DNA of 64,000 nt from Frigoriglobus tundricola. Its GTDB lineage: Bacteria; Planctomycetota; Planctomycetia; Gemmatales; Gemmataceae. The position numbers and the translations under genes were made by a program. Position 1 is the first letter of the stretch; every line of letters starts with the position of its first letter. The stretch spans positions 868,001 through 932,000 of the forward strand of contig NZ_CP053452.2 in NCBI RefSeq assembly GCF_013128195.2, given 5' to 3'. Shown piece after piece: positions 52,001 through 60,381 of the stretch. The notes beneath the pieces were generated by a model. The model saw only the letters and a list, made by a program, of their open reading frames with translations. It had not been told where the DNA came from and searched no databases.

Positions 52001-53483
52001 ACAGCTCGTCCTGTTCTTCCAGCGCCACGGCCAGATGGAGAAGGGCGCGGCGCTCCTCGAAGAGGCGCGGCGGACGACGGCCGCCCCGGACCTCGTGCGC
52101 TGGGCGCGGCGGCACCTGGCCCTCACCCTGGTGAGCCGCCCGGACGCGTACAACGCCCGGACCGATGCGCTGGCCCTGGTCGAGGAGAACCTGAAAGCGG
52201 CCCCGAAGGACACCGAGGACCTGAAAACCCAGGCGCGGATCTGGACCGTGGACCCGGTCACCCGCGAGATGGGCGTCGGCTACCTGCGCGAGCGCGCCAA
52301 GGCCGGCGACCTGACCCCGGACGAGTACTACCTGCTCGGGCGGCTCGCGTTCGACCAGGGCAAGTACCTGGAGGCCGAGCCGTACTTCAAACTGGCCGCG
52401 CGCCCGCACCCGAAGGTGACGGCCGAACACCAGGCGGCCCTCGTCCGCATTTACCTCGCGCTCCGGGCGGTCGGCGACGCCCAGGCCGCGCTCGAGCAAC
52501 TGAAGATCAACTTCCCGACGAACTGGGAAACGACCCGCGAAGAGGCGCGGGTCCTGGCCCGGCGGGCGCGTTTGAAGGGCGACGCGAGCGAATGGGAGGA
52601 CGAGAAGAAGCTGCTCGCAGCGGCGCGGGCGGCGGTGCTGAAGTTCCCCGGCTGGGACGCCGGCCCCAACCTCGCGACCCGGTCCGGCCCGCTGTTCGAG
52701 GAGCTGGGCCTGTTCGCGGACGCGGAAGCCGCTTACGCGAAGTACCTGGCGGGCAGCAAACAGCCGGACGCCCACGCCCCACTGGCGATCCACTACATCC
52801 GCCAGAAGCAACCGGACAAGGCGATTCAACTGGCCTGGGACCACGAGAAGACGGCGCCGGTCCTGCTCACCGCCCGGCTGCTGACCGGGGCGGTGCGGGC
52901 GAAGCGCCCCGGCGCGGCCGCCGAGGAGAAAATTGCCCGGTGGCTCGACGACGCGCTCCGCGCCGCAGCGGGCAAGCGGGAGCTGGAGGCCGGCCTGACC
53001 GGCACGCGGGCGGAACTGTTCGACGCCCTGGGCGAGTACGAAAAAGCCATCAAGGAGTACGAGCGGGCGATCGAGATTTCCAAGAGCGACCTGCTCGTGA
53101 ACAACCTGTGCATGTTGATCGCGCTGAAGACCCCCGGACAGGCCGACGATGCGGTGAAAAAGATCTCCGAGGTCATCGACATCCGCGGCCCGTATCCGGC
53201 GTACCTCGACACGCGGGCGGTCGCGTACCTGTGCAGCAGCCGCCCGGCCGAGGCGGTGAAGGATCTGGAGATGGCGCTCGTGCAGTACGAGCGGCCGGCG
53301 TACCGGTACCACCTGGCCTGGGCGATCGACCTGAACCCGGCCGAGGGCAAGCGGATCTTCGCCGTGGACGAGTTGAAGAGGGCCAAGGCGATCGGCCTGA
53401 CCGCCGCCGACCTCCACCCGCTCGAGTTCCAGCGGTACACCGAGCTGTTCGAAAAGTACAAGCTCTCGCGCAACGACAAGTGA
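49065..53483 (+). CDS. Very large membrane-anchored TPR protein
   Basis: This 1472-residue protein has one N-terminal membrane segment (LLIVVVATLGLVGGVFAVHH), followed by dozens of helix pairs of the tetratricopeptide type. Examples are PEAIRLYAQYLKFKPTDEGA, DPKHVAVGTLLAEVLTVQGK, GEYEKAIKEYERAIEISKSD and RPAEAVKDLEMALVQYERPA. It has no enzyme motif. It probably scaffolds other proteins in the periplasm. In exosortase gene clusters of other bacteria a TPR protein (PrsT) is common; the position beside a PEP-CTERM-type gene suggests a comparable role, but this protein is longer and not a lipoprotein. The start is GTG 49065 with GAGGAC upstream. Confidence 0.85.
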   Translation: MRRTLYWKRLLIVVVATLGLVGGVFAVHHLQAKSQSSVIKERAEKAAAAAEKDPAERPEAIRLYAQYLKFKPTDEGAFQAYTNLQFAEAKADMANFARVADGAEAFLRAFPAHTDERKKLVELYLATNQAAKLPLAKQHIEMLFSAPQGDFRHNIEVLEMAAACERGQGNLVAAIDHIEKAIATNAAPVRVYVLAMQLHSANKEDPKRNVSIDGHLYALRRSARFEKNLEARIAAARFELALKNYGPARDDLDKAFGLKEGFPDLGGSENPDALLALAQLELATIKSPDQVAGQRAKAETALRKAFGLDPKHVAVGTLLAEVLTVQGKRDEGVKVLKQTAEALGPQDDKLLTVLDRLIDLGEHEFSGSVVETKLAPDPGKKMLVTYFRGRLATLKADWPAALRQLEEVAPALAPVPEFHKKVMTGLAACYAAMQNPDKHLEYSRLALKDDPEYATAIVGEAEALARLGKNDEALNRYRAIVNAYLLTDFRPELVRLELLELLAHPGDPASRNWSRFEESLGAAPARTPEIIVYQADALAARGRGAEATKGLEEWLDANKKNARAAGVWVALARLKDGGRAESAAAVLDRAQKEIGDSVDVRLARAGLLVARAKPPTPDEFAALAAGADRFPKPDQFRLLFGLGQAIARVADRGPEGEPVKALRAEALRVLRAAADASPKDLFCRAVMLDQGLAAGRADVVEQAIREMAAIEGENGPVGTLARIAVRFPELQRVTDPAAFAAALKELREMAARVRELRPGWSRAYIALAQLDELEGLTDAALANYSEAIAKGDRQEYVVRKVVDLYRAKQQDDKAVGLLEKLRTEVRLPDDLERYRAIRQLFQSAELPKNARLTIDRNAPADTGDYRLMLLRGALLATIRDDDDALAAFRRAVELADKVPDVWGALVAQLMRKGEVRLAREAVKEAKEKLKPGPAARADERAELELALAGLDELIGDLEAAFGHYSAARALDPRGLKPTQQLVLFFQRHGQMEKGAALLEEARRTTAAPDLVRWARRHLALTLVSRPDAYNARTDALALVEENLKAAPKDTEDLKTQARIWTVDPVTREMGVGYLRERAKAGDLTPDEYYLLGRLAFDQGKYLEAEPYFKLAARPHPKVTAEHQAALVRIYLALRAVGDAQAALEQLKINFPTNWETTREEARVLARRARLKGDASEWEDEKKLLAAARAAVLKFPGWDAGPNLATRSGPLFEELGLFADAEAAYAKYLAGSKQPDAHAPLAIHYIRQKQPDKAIQLAWDHEKTAPVLLTARLLTGAVRAKRPGAAAEEKIARWLDDALRAAAGKRELEAGLTGTRAELFDALGEYEKAIKEYERAIEISKSDLLVNNLCMLIALKTPGQADDAVKKISEVIDIRGPYPAYLDTRAVAYLCSSRPAEAVKDLEMALVQYERPAYRYHLAWAIDLNPAEGKRIFAVDELKRAKAIGLTAADLHPLEFQRYTELFEKYKLSRNDK

Positions 53484-53532
53484 AGCACCCGGCGCAACCA
53501 CCGGCGAGCAGCCCGAAGGGCGTCCGGGCGTC

Positions 53533-53673
53533 GGTCGCGGTCGAGCGTGGCTTGGCACGCGAGGCCCGATGGCCCTGAGCCCATGCGGGTCTGCGAAGCG
53601 ACCGCAGCGCAGGCGGGACAGGCGGAGCCGAGGGGCGTCGGGCCTCGTCGCCAAGCCAGGCTCGACCGCGACC
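53533..53673. repeat. Palindromic repeat between TPR gene and epimerase
   Basis: Left arm 53533-53569 (ggtcgcggtcgagcgtggct and onward) and right arm 53638-53673 pair nearly perfectly over 35 bases, with a 68-base spacer. The right arm runs into the stop codon of the minus-strand epimerase, so this element lies between convergent genes. Confidence 0.85.
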
Positions 53674-54614
53674 TACTTCTGCCCGCGGTACCAGTCGAGC
53701 GTTCGCCGCAGGCCGTCGGCGAAGGTCACGGTCGGGGCGTACCCGAGATCGGCCCGGATGCGGTCGATCTTCGCCCGCGAGTGCCGCACGTCGCCGGCCC
53801 GCGGCGGGCCGTGGAGCGGCACCGCCGACGTGCCGAGCGCGGCGTTCAGCTCCGCAATCAGCTCCAACAGGTTCACGCTCCGCCCCGTGCCCACGTTGTA
53901 CACCCGCCCGCTCACGCCCGGCGTGTCCGCGGCGAGGACCAGCGCCCGCGCCACGTCCGCCACGTACACGAAGTCGCGTGACTGGAGCCCGTCGCCGTGA
54001 ACGGTCGGCGTGCGCCCGGCGGCGAGCAGCGCGGCGAAGATCGCGATCACACCGGAATAGGGACTGTCCGCGCGCTGCCTCGGGCCGAACACGTTGAAAA
54101 AGCGGAGCCGAACCGTTTCCAGGCCGTACGTGTGTGCGAACGCCTCCACGTACAGCTCGCCCGCGAGCTTCGCCGCCGCGTAGGGCGAGAGCGCGACCAG
54201 CGGCGTGTCTTCGTCCTGCCCGGCCGGGTCACTGGCCCCGCCGTAGGCGCTCGCGCTCGCCGCGTAAACGACGCGGCGCACCCCGGCCCGGCGCGCGGCG
54301 TCGAGGACCGTGAGGGCACCCGTGGCGCACGCCGCGTGGCTGGACAGCGGGTCTTCCACACTCTTCGCGACCGAGGCCAGCGCCGCGAGGTGGAACACCG
54401 TGTCGCACCCCGCAACCGCCCGCTCAACCGCCCCGGGGTCGGTCACGCTCCCTTGAACGAGTTCCGGTGCGGGGGAAATGTGCGCGAGGTTCGCGACCAG
54501 ACCGGTCGAAAGGTCGTCCAGTACGCGAACCGGGCGCCCGACGGCGGCCAGTGCCTCGACCAGGTGCGAGCCGATGAAGCCGGCGCCGCCCGTCACCAGT
54601 GCCGTTCCCCGCAT
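53673..54614 (-). CDS. NAD-dependent nucleotide-sugar epimerase/dehydratase
   Basis: This 313-residue short-chain dehydrogenase of the GalE/WbpP type has the NAD motif LVTGGAGFIGSHLVEAL, VLDDLSTGLVANL, FHLAALASVAKSVEDPLSSH, the catalytic YxxxK in SPYAAAKLAGELYVEAFAHT, and RLRFFNVFGPRQRADSPYSG. It likely epimerises a UDP-sugar for surface polymer synthesis. Members of this group work on UDP-glucose, UDP-GlcNAc or UDP-glucuronate, and the choice is not readable here. ATG 54614. It fits the surface-polysaccharide genes that follow. Confidence 0.9.
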   Translation of the reverse strand: MRGTALVTGGAGFIGSHLVEALAAVGRPVRVLDDLSTGLVANLAHISPAPELVQGSVTDPGAVERAVAGCDTVFHLAALASVAKSVEDPLSSHAACATGALTVLDAARRAGVRRVVYAASASAYGGASDPAGQDEDTPLVALSPYAAAKLAGELYVEAFAHTYGLETVRLRFFNVFGPRQRADSPYSGVIAIFAALLAAGRTPTVHGDGLQSRDFVYVADVARALVLAADTPGVSGRVYNVGTGRSVNLLELIAELNAALGTSAVPLHGPPRAGDVRHSRAKIDRIRADLGYAPTVTFADGLRRTLDWYRGQK

Positions 54615-54731
54615 AAGAGCCCCTCACGTACCCGATGCCCCGGGCAGCCGCCGTCCTGTGCGGCTTGAGATAGGGCCGGAGCCCCGGATGAGAAAACACA
54701 AAATTCGATCTTACCCCAACCGCGCCTCTGC

Positions 54732-54806
54732 ACGGGATAACGCCGCCGACCGCATTCGAGCCGCCACTTTATGGTGGCTCGAACGCGGTCGGCGGCATTA
54801 TCCCGT
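54732..54806 (-). terminator. Strong hairpin after the exported CxxC protein gene
   Basis: Arms acgggataacgccgccgacc (from 54732) and ggtcggcggcattatcccgt (to 54806), extended further inward, leave a short AT-rich centre (tttat). It lies nine bases downstream of the stop of the minus-strand gene at 54815. The stem is about 33 bp with few mismatches, longer than an ordinary terminator, so it may again be a repeat copy. Confidence 0.75.
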
Positions 54807-54814
54807 ACAGAGCA

Positions 54815-55333
54815 TCACGGAGCGAACTTGCCGGGAACCTGCGGGATCGGCGGCAGGTCGGAGCCGGTCTTCTTGGGCTCGACCGGGCGCGGCGGGTTGA
54901 GTTCGCCGCCGGTGCCCGGCGCCTTCGGGTTCAGCACGCCCGCCGGCGGCCGGGGCGCGTCGTTCACGCCGGTCCCCAGGTAAGGGTACGGGCAGACCTC
55001 GTCCCACTTCCGCCACTGCGTCTGGAAGTACCCGAAGCACGCGCCGGGGGCCAGATTGACCTGGTACATGCCCTTGGTGCGGTTCGCGTGGTTCCCCAGG
55101 ATCAGCGATTTGGAACACGTCGCGCACGAACTTTTGGTCGCCCCGTGCTGACAGGTCGCGCACCCGACGGGGTCCGCACTGACGCTCACCGGCGCGGCCC
55201 CGGGGTACGCCGCTCCGGCCGCCGGGACCGGGGCGGGCACATCGGCCGCGCGGACCGGGGAACCGGACCACGCGAGCGCCGCCGCCACGGCGGCGCCGGA
55301 CATAACACGGGTGAAGAAAGAACGAATGCTCAT
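54815..55333 (-). CDS. Exported protein with CxxC motifs
   Basis: This 172-residue protein has a signal peptide (GAAVAAALAWSGSPVRA). The mature part has CATCQHGATKSSCATC, two CxxC pairs that could bind a metal or form disulfides, then GACFGYFQTQWRKWDEVCPY, PYLGTGVNDAPRPP and a Pro-rich tail. I take it for a planctomycete-type secreted protein of unknown function. GGAG precedes the ATG. It is on the minus strand with the next gene and likely shares its envelope context. Confidence 0.7.
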   Translation of the reverse strand: MSIRSFFTRVMSGAAVAAALAWSGSPVRAADVPAPVPAAGAAYPGAAPVSVSADPVGCATCQHGATKSSCATCSKSLILGNHANRTKGMYQVNLAPGACFGYFQTQWRKWDEVCPYPYLGTGVNDAPRPPAGVLNPKAPGTGGELNPPRPVEPKKTGSDLPPIPQVPGKFAP

Positions 55334-55372
55334 ACCGAGACTCCTTTCACGGTTGAGAACGAAAATTCGCGA

Positions 55373-55951
55373 CTAGCGGCGCAACTGGTTGAGCGTCGCA
55401 CCGACGCCCAGAGCGGTGCCGCCGAGTGAATTGAGGCCGCCACCGGCCTGGATCGGACCGCCCGAGCCCCCCGCAAAGCCGCCACCGAACCCGCCCGACA
55501 TACCGTTCCCCAGCACCCCGCGGCCGTTCGTAATGCCGTTCGGGTACCAGTGACCGTAGTAGCCGCCGCCCCGCTGGCTGTACCAGTGGCCGTAGTTGTT
55601 GAACGTGCCAACGATACCGGAGCGCGGGAGCTGTGGGTTCGTTGTGAGGGCGCCGGGCAGCACCTGCGGGAGCGCCAACGAGCCGGGGTACCCGAGCCCG
55701 CCGAACGCCGTGAGCCCGGGGTTCCCGAACGCCGGCCCGATCAGCCCGCCCGGCCCGGCGAACCCGAGCCCGGCGTTCGCAATGAACTGCTGCTGCATCA
55801 ACTGCTGCTGTTGCAGCCCCGGCGTGAAGATGCTGGAGAAGGTCGAGGACCGCGGGCGGATCGGCGCCTGCGGTTGGGCCGACACCGGGGCGAAGGCCCC
55901 GAGCCCGAGAATCACAGCGGCGGACGCGAGCGCGGGCACGCGGAACGACAT
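55373..55951 (-). CDS. Exported Gly/Gln-rich protein
   Basis: This 192-residue protein has a signal peptide (RVPALASAAVILGLGAFAPV). It is low complexity, with a Gln block (GLQQQQLMQQQFIANAGL), repeated Gly-Pro-Ala segments (AGPGGLIGPAFGNPGLTAFG), aromatic GHWY repeats (NNYGHWYSQRGGGYYGHWYP) and a Gly-rich C terminus. It looks like a structural or adhesive secreted protein. AAGGAG precedes ATG 55951; upstream sequence in frame is not coding-like. No enzyme domain. Confidence 0.7.
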   Translation of the reverse strand: MSFRVPALASAAVILGLGAFAPVSAQPQAPIRPRSSTFSSIFTPGLQQQQLMQQQFIANAGLGFAGPGGLIGPAFGNPGLTAFGGLGYPGSLALPQVLPGALTTNPQLPRSGIVGTFNNYGHWYSQRGGGYYGHWYPNGITNGRGVLGNGMSGGFGGGFAGGSGGPIQAGGGLNSLGGTALGVGATLNQLRR

Positions 55952-56050
55952 CAATGGCTCCTTCACTTCGGCCCGCAGTTGCCGGGCGGGCGTGCGGCGG
56001 GCGACCCGCCCCATCCTACCACGTCCGCCCGGCCCGGTGTCTCCACAAAC

Positions 56051-56100
56051 GACATCGGCGGCGGGGACCCTGCCTGAGCAGGGTCCCCGCCGCCGGTGTC
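56051..56100 (-). terminator. Hairpin downstream of the Wza-like gene
   Basis: A 23-bp stem (56051-56073 with 56078-56100, one mismatch) encloses a four-base loop ctga, 62 bases past the stop of the minus-strand export gene. There is no T tract but the stem is very stable, so termination or mRNA 3'-end protection is likely. Confidence 0.7.
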
Positions 56101-56161
56101 CGAGTTCCCGGCGGCGGCGGCCGCACACCGGGAACAATCGGATTCTTCCGCACCCGGACCG

Positions 56162-57295
56162 TTACTGGATCGGGACCACCAGCCCGACGTTGCCGTTGTT
56201 GAAGCTGCCGTTGTTGTTGTTGTTGCTCAGGTTGCGGAACTGGGAGGCGACACTCGTACCGAGCAGCGTGACGCCGAGGGCTCGCTGGACCGGCGACAGC
56301 ACGCGGGCCATATAGGTGTCGAACTTCGTCAGCGGTTGCGACAGGATGTACACCCGGTCGGCCGGCATGATCTGGTAGTTGGTCTTCACCTGCCCCTTGC
56401 GGGTGATGCCGCACCAGTCCACCGGGAGGATCTGGTCGGCCCCGGCCTCCGTCGGGGCCGGCCGGGCCACCCAGATGTGCTTGCTCGACACCGCCGACAA
56501 CCCGCCGATGAGCGACACCGCATCGAGGACAGTCTCGTTGCCGGTGTGCGGCAGCCGTTGGACCTGTTCGCCGCTGCCCGCGAAGTCGGTGATGACGTAG
56601 TAAAATTTGCTGTTGTAGGCGTACACGTCCACCGACACCTCCGGCTTGTAGAGGTACTTGGCCAGGTGGGCCTCGATCGCCTGCTTGACCTGGGCCAGGC
56701 TCAGCCCGGCGACGTACACGCTCCCGTACCCGCCCAGCCCGACCGTGCCGTCCGGCCGCACGATGTGCTGGCCGCTGATCTGCTGGACCCCGCGCGACTG
56801 GGCCAGCGACACGGTCACGTTCGCGTTCTTGGCGTGCTGCCGCACCTTGTCCTGGACCAGCCGCTGCGCCTCGTCAGTGGTGAGGTCGGCGACGCGAACC
56901 GACCCGCCGTACCGCGGCCCGAGGTTGATCGTCCCGTCCGGGTCCACGGGGTAGAGGCCGGCGATCCGGGCCTGTTCGAAGTCGTTCTCGGCGCTCAGGT
57001 AGAGGACGTCGAGCGGTTCGAGCCGGTACGGGGGCAGCGGGATGACGCGAATGGCGTCGATCTGCAACACGTCCGGCGTCTCGACGATGTACGGCGGGAG
57101 GCTGACCTTGTTCAGCTCCTTGGGTACGGGCGTGTTGGGGATGTTGCAGCAGTTGAAGTCCGGCGGGCGGCAACAGTTGCGGTCGGCCTTGGTGTTGTTG
57201 AACGCGTGGCAGCCCGTGCCGCCCACGCCCCCCACCAATCCGGCCAGGACGGCAACGGCGAGCGAGGTCGGGTTCCAGATGCGCAGGCGCACCAT
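56162..57295 (-). CDS. Polysaccharide export lipoprotein (Wza-like, poly_export/SLBB)
   Basis: This 377-residue lipoprotein has lipobox GGVGGTGCHAF following a signal peptide. The mature part begins with a Cys-rich stretch (DRNCCRPPDFNCCNIPN) unlike E. coli Wza. A polysaccharide-export domain follows (YLSAENDFEQARIAGLYPV, then GTINLGPRYGGSVRVADLTT), then SLBB-type folds (YGSVYVAGLSLAQVKQAIEA) and a C-terminal segment with Asn repeats. Wza forms the outer-membrane channel for surface polymer. AGGAG stands before ATG 57295. It is divergent from the Wzc-like kinase, matching the usual pairing. Confidence 0.88.
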   Translation of the reverse strand: MVRLRIWNPTSLAVAVLAGLVGGVGGTGCHAFNNTKADRNCCRPPDFNCCNIPNTPVPKELNKVSLPPYIVETPDVLQIDAIRVIPLPPYRLEPLDVLYLSAENDFEQARIAGLYPVDPDGTINLGPRYGGSVRVADLTTDEAQRLVQDKVRQHAKNANVTVSLAQSRGVQQISGQHIVRPDGTVGLGGYGSVYVAGLSLAQVKQAIEAHLAKYLYKPEVSVDVYAYNSKFYYVITDFAGSGEQVQRLPHTGNETVLDAVSLIGGLSAVSSKHIWVARPAPTEAGADQILPVDWCGITRKGQVKTNYQIMPADRVYILSQPLTKFDTYMARVLSPVQRALGVTLLGTSVASQFRNLSNNNNNGSFNNGNVGLVVPIQ

Positions 57296-57959
57296 GACAG
57301 TTCTCCTTGTCCCAATCCTGGGGATTACGCATTCTCTGCGGATGGCCGCAACCGCTCCAAGGACCCGGCCTACCCGTGCTAGCCTGATTAATCGGCGTCT
57401 CCGGTTTCCCGATCCAATAAAAACTTCCCTCACTTCCCGAACTCGCCACCACCGGATTTCTTCCCGCATTCCTTGACAGGCACCGTTTGGCGCATTCCGA
57501 TGCGTCGATTCGTCACTGCGCTTTTGCGCCCGCAGGAATTGCCCTCACTCGCTTGACGAGTGGCCTTTTCTATCCTGTGTTGTAGTGGCTACACTGTGTG
57601 TACCGGTGCTACTGTAAACACCGGTTATCGGGTGTTAGCCGTCAGCGACAGTGAACGTCATCCGTCCTACCCGTGCTGAAGCACGCGGGGCGGTTGCGAT
57701 TCACTTTTTTGCGCCTATTGCTGACGCAAGTACAAACCCGGTCATAAGTTCGCTCCACACGAGCAAGAACGGCTCGGCGGCCGGTGTACAGCCGGCACGG
57801 AGTGTGCTTCCGTTCGGACCAACGGCGCCGTGACGGCTGATTTTCGGCCCATACGTGAACCTGTGGTCTCGACTCGGGAGCGATCCTGAGCCACTCACCC
57901 GCTGGCGGCGCGCCCGTTCCGCCAGACGATTCCGAGCCGACACCGCCGGAGACCCCACG
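57296..57959. promoter_or_regulatory. Divergent regulatory region between export protein and kinase genes
   Basis: No gene is seen in 664 bases. Features are a dyad accggtg (57602-57608) / caccggt (57619-57625) and a small hairpin cactcg/cgagtg (57546-57562). I looked for a sigma-54 type GG-N10-GC pair and found none with correct spacing. The region should carry both promoters of this polymer cluster. Confidence 0.45.
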
Positions 57960-60212
57960 ATGGCCCGTCCGATTGCCGGCGATCCCCCAGCCGGTTCGCC
58001 CCCCGCCCCGTTCCCGACCGGCTCCGGCGGGCTCCCTCCGGTCCAGGCGGGAGCGTCACCGTTCAACTACACCAACCAGCCGAGCCTCCCCGGGTCCGCG
58101 GTACAAACCACCCCAACCGCAATGGGGTTGTTCAACGCGTTCCGCCGCCGCTGGGTGCTGAGCACGTTCATCGGTGGTCTGGTCGCGGCGGCCGTGGCGG
58201 TGGGCGCCTGGGTCGCGCTCCCGGGTGGCAAGCACGAGGCCCGTGCGCTCGTTCAACTGCGGCCCAAGGCGATCGAATTCGTCAACCGCAACACGGAGAA
58301 CTTCGCCGAGTACCGGGGCCGACAGGTGTTTCTGCTGAAGTCCCGGGACCTGATCACCAAGACGCTCGCCGAACCGGCCGTCTCGAGCCTCGACTCGGTC
58401 AAGCAGACCCCTGACCCGGTCTCGATAGTCGAGGACCAGATCAAGGTCACCGTGGTCGCCGACGACATTCTTCAGGTGACGCTCACGGGTAACAACCTCG
58501 ATGACATGAAGGTGGTCCTCGATCACCTCGTCAAGCGGTACGTGGACGACGCGACCGCGTTCGACCGCGGCCAGCGGACGTCCGAGGTGACGAAGCTCGA
58601 GCAGTACGCCGAGACGCTCCGCACGGAGATCGAAGCGACGGAGAAGCACATCGAGCTCCTCGGCCGGGCGAACAACACGACCGGAAGCGAGGACAACTCG
58701 TTGCAAATCGGGCTGCTCCACCGCCAGCACGCGGAAGCGGAAGCGGACTACAACAAGACCACCCGCGAGATCAGCCGGCTCGAGTCGGAACTGAGCGTGC
58801 TCGAGAAGCAGCTCGCGGAAAAGGAGCCGAAGGCGCCGCCGTCGCCGGTCCTCGTGGATGAACAGGTGCGCACCGATGCGGGGGTCATCAAGGCCAAGGC
58901 GGCCTGGGAGTACACCAAGAGCGTGCTGGAGCGCGAGATCCTGAAGGCGGCCGACCCGGACGCCAACGCGTACATCAAGGAAATAAAGGGCGAGGTCGCG
59001 AAGCGCCTCAAGGAGTACGAGGACGCTCGGAAGTTCGCCACGGCCGAAGCGACCGTTCGCGCGCGGGAGACCGAGCGGGCCCAGAAGCAGGCCCAGGTGA
59101 CCGCACTGACGACCGCTCTCGACGTCAAGAAGCTGGACCGCGACAAGTTGAAGGACCTGCGCGAAGCCTACAAAAAGAGTATCAGCGCCGGCGTGGGCGG
59201 CGGGCTGAACATGAAGGCGCTCCAGGACGGGCTGAAGCCGCAGCGGGAGAACCTCGAGCGGGTCAACGCCCACCTCCTCCAGCTCCGCCTGGCGGTGAAG
59301 ATGGAGGGCCGGGTGAGCCCCCACGGGGTGACGGAGAAGATCCCCAACAACAACCAGAACCGCAAGCTCCTGATGTCGAGCGTCGGCGGCTTGGGCGCCT
59401 TCTTCGGGGTCGTGTTCCTGGTCTCGTTCCTGGAGTGGCGCACCCGCCGCGTGGACGGGGTCGATCAGGTCGTGAACGAACTCGGCATGCGGGTGATCGG
59501 CACCGTGCCGGCGTTCCCCAACCGGGCCAACCTGAAGGCCGCCGTCGAGGCCGGCGGGGCCAACTGGCGGTTCGTCCTCAACGAGTCGATCAACTCCACC
59601 CGCACGATGCTCCTGCACACCGCCCGCACCCAGTCGATGCAGGTGGTGATGGTGACCAGCGCCACCCAGGGCGAGGGCAAGACCTCGCTCACCAGCCAGC
59701 TCGCCACGAGCATGGCCACCGCGGGCATGCGGACGCTGATCGTGGACTGCGACCTCCGGAACCCGTCCGTCCAGAAGCTGTTCGAGCTGCCGCTCGGGCC
59801 GGGCGTGTCCGAGGTGCTGCGGCAGGAGGTGGACGTGAGCGACGCGGTCCAGGCCACCGCGGTCCCGAACCTGTGGGTCATCACCGCGGGCCAGTGCTCC
59901 AACGCCACCATCGCCGCGCTCGCCCAGGGGCACCCGATGGAGACGCTGTTCAACCGCCTCCGCGGGCAGTTCGACTTCATCATCGTGGACAGTTGCCCGG
60001 TGCTGCCGGTCGCCGACGCCCTCCTGATCGCCCAGCACGTGGACGGCGTGGTGTTCTCGATCATGCAGGACGTTAGCCAACTGCCGAAGGTGATGACCGC
60101 GACCGAGAAGCTGAACCAGTTGAACATCCCGCTCGTCGGGGCGGTGGTCAACGGGATCAAACAGGACGTGTACTCCTACGGCTACAACTACGTGAAGCAG
60201 TTGCCCGCCTGA
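57960..60212 (+). CDS. Chain-length determinant protein with tyrosine autokinase domain (Wzc-like)
   Basis: This 750-residue protein has a Pro-rich cytoplasmic start and then a Wzz domain between two membrane segments (FIGGLVAAAVAVGAWVALPG at about 80; GGLGAFFGVVFLVSFLEWRT at about 475). Long coiled coils lie in between (ETLRTEIEATEKHIELLGRA and onward). The C-terminal BY-kinase carries Walker A SATQGEGKTSLTSQLA, Walker A' LIVDCDLRNPS and Walker B FDFIIVDSCPVLPVADA. It ends in a tyrosine cluster YSYGYNY, the usual autophosphorylation tail. It controls polymer length and export. GGAG stands before ATG 57960. Confidence 0.9.
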   Translation: MARPIAGDPPAGSPPAPFPTGSGGLPPVQAGASPFNYTNQPSLPGSAVQTTPTAMGLFNAFRRRWVLSTFIGGLVAAAVAVGAWVALPGGKHEARALVQLRPKAIEFVNRNTENFAEYRGRQVFLLKSRDLITKTLAEPAVSSLDSVKQTPDPVSIVEDQIKVTVVADDILQVTLTGNNLDDMKVVLDHLVKRYVDDATAFDRGQRTSEVTKLEQYAETLRTEIEATEKHIELLGRANNTTGSEDNSLQIGLLHRQHAEAEADYNKTTREISRLESELSVLEKQLAEKEPKAPPSPVLVDEQVRTDAGVIKAKAAWEYTKSVLEREILKAADPDANAYIKEIKGEVAKRLKEYEDARKFATAEATVRARETERAQKQAQVTALTTALDVKKLDRDKLKDLREAYKKSISAGVGGGLNMKALQDGLKPQRENLERVNAHLLQLRLAVKMEGRVSPHGVTEKIPNNNQNRKLLMSSVGGLGAFFGVVFLVSFLEWRTRRVDGVDQVVNELGMRVIGTVPAFPNRANLKAAVEAGGANWRFVLNESINSTRTMLLHTARTQSMQVVMVTSATQGEGKTSLTSQLATSMATAGMRTLIVDCDLRNPSVQKLFELPLGPGVSEVLRQEVDVSDAVQATAVPNLWVITAGQCSNATIAALAQGHPMETLFNRLRGQFDFIIVDSCPVLPVADALLIAQHVDGVVFSIMQDVSQLPKVMTATEKLNQLNIPLVGAVVNGIKQDVYSYGYNYVKQLPA

Positions 60213-60381
60213 GAAAATGAGAACTGGCGAGTGGAGATTGATGAATCGAATGCGGCCGGAACGGACTCTATTCCTTCGTTAATCACCGCACCGCCACGAA
60301 GCGCACAGCCCCGCCTCGCCGGGGCCAACTACAGTCAGAAATCACGGCGATTCCGTACAATTTATTGCTCCCGGAGTCCGG

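Noticed and set aside
48363-53654. 1763-codon open frame on the minus strand opposite the TPR gene
   Set aside because: Antisense shadow; the plus strand has regular TPR helices, a membrane anchor and a ribosome site.
57296-57959. Sigma-54 promoter expected for exosortase/polymer genes
   Set aside because: No GG-N10-GC pair with proper flanks was found; one near-match had 11-base spacing.
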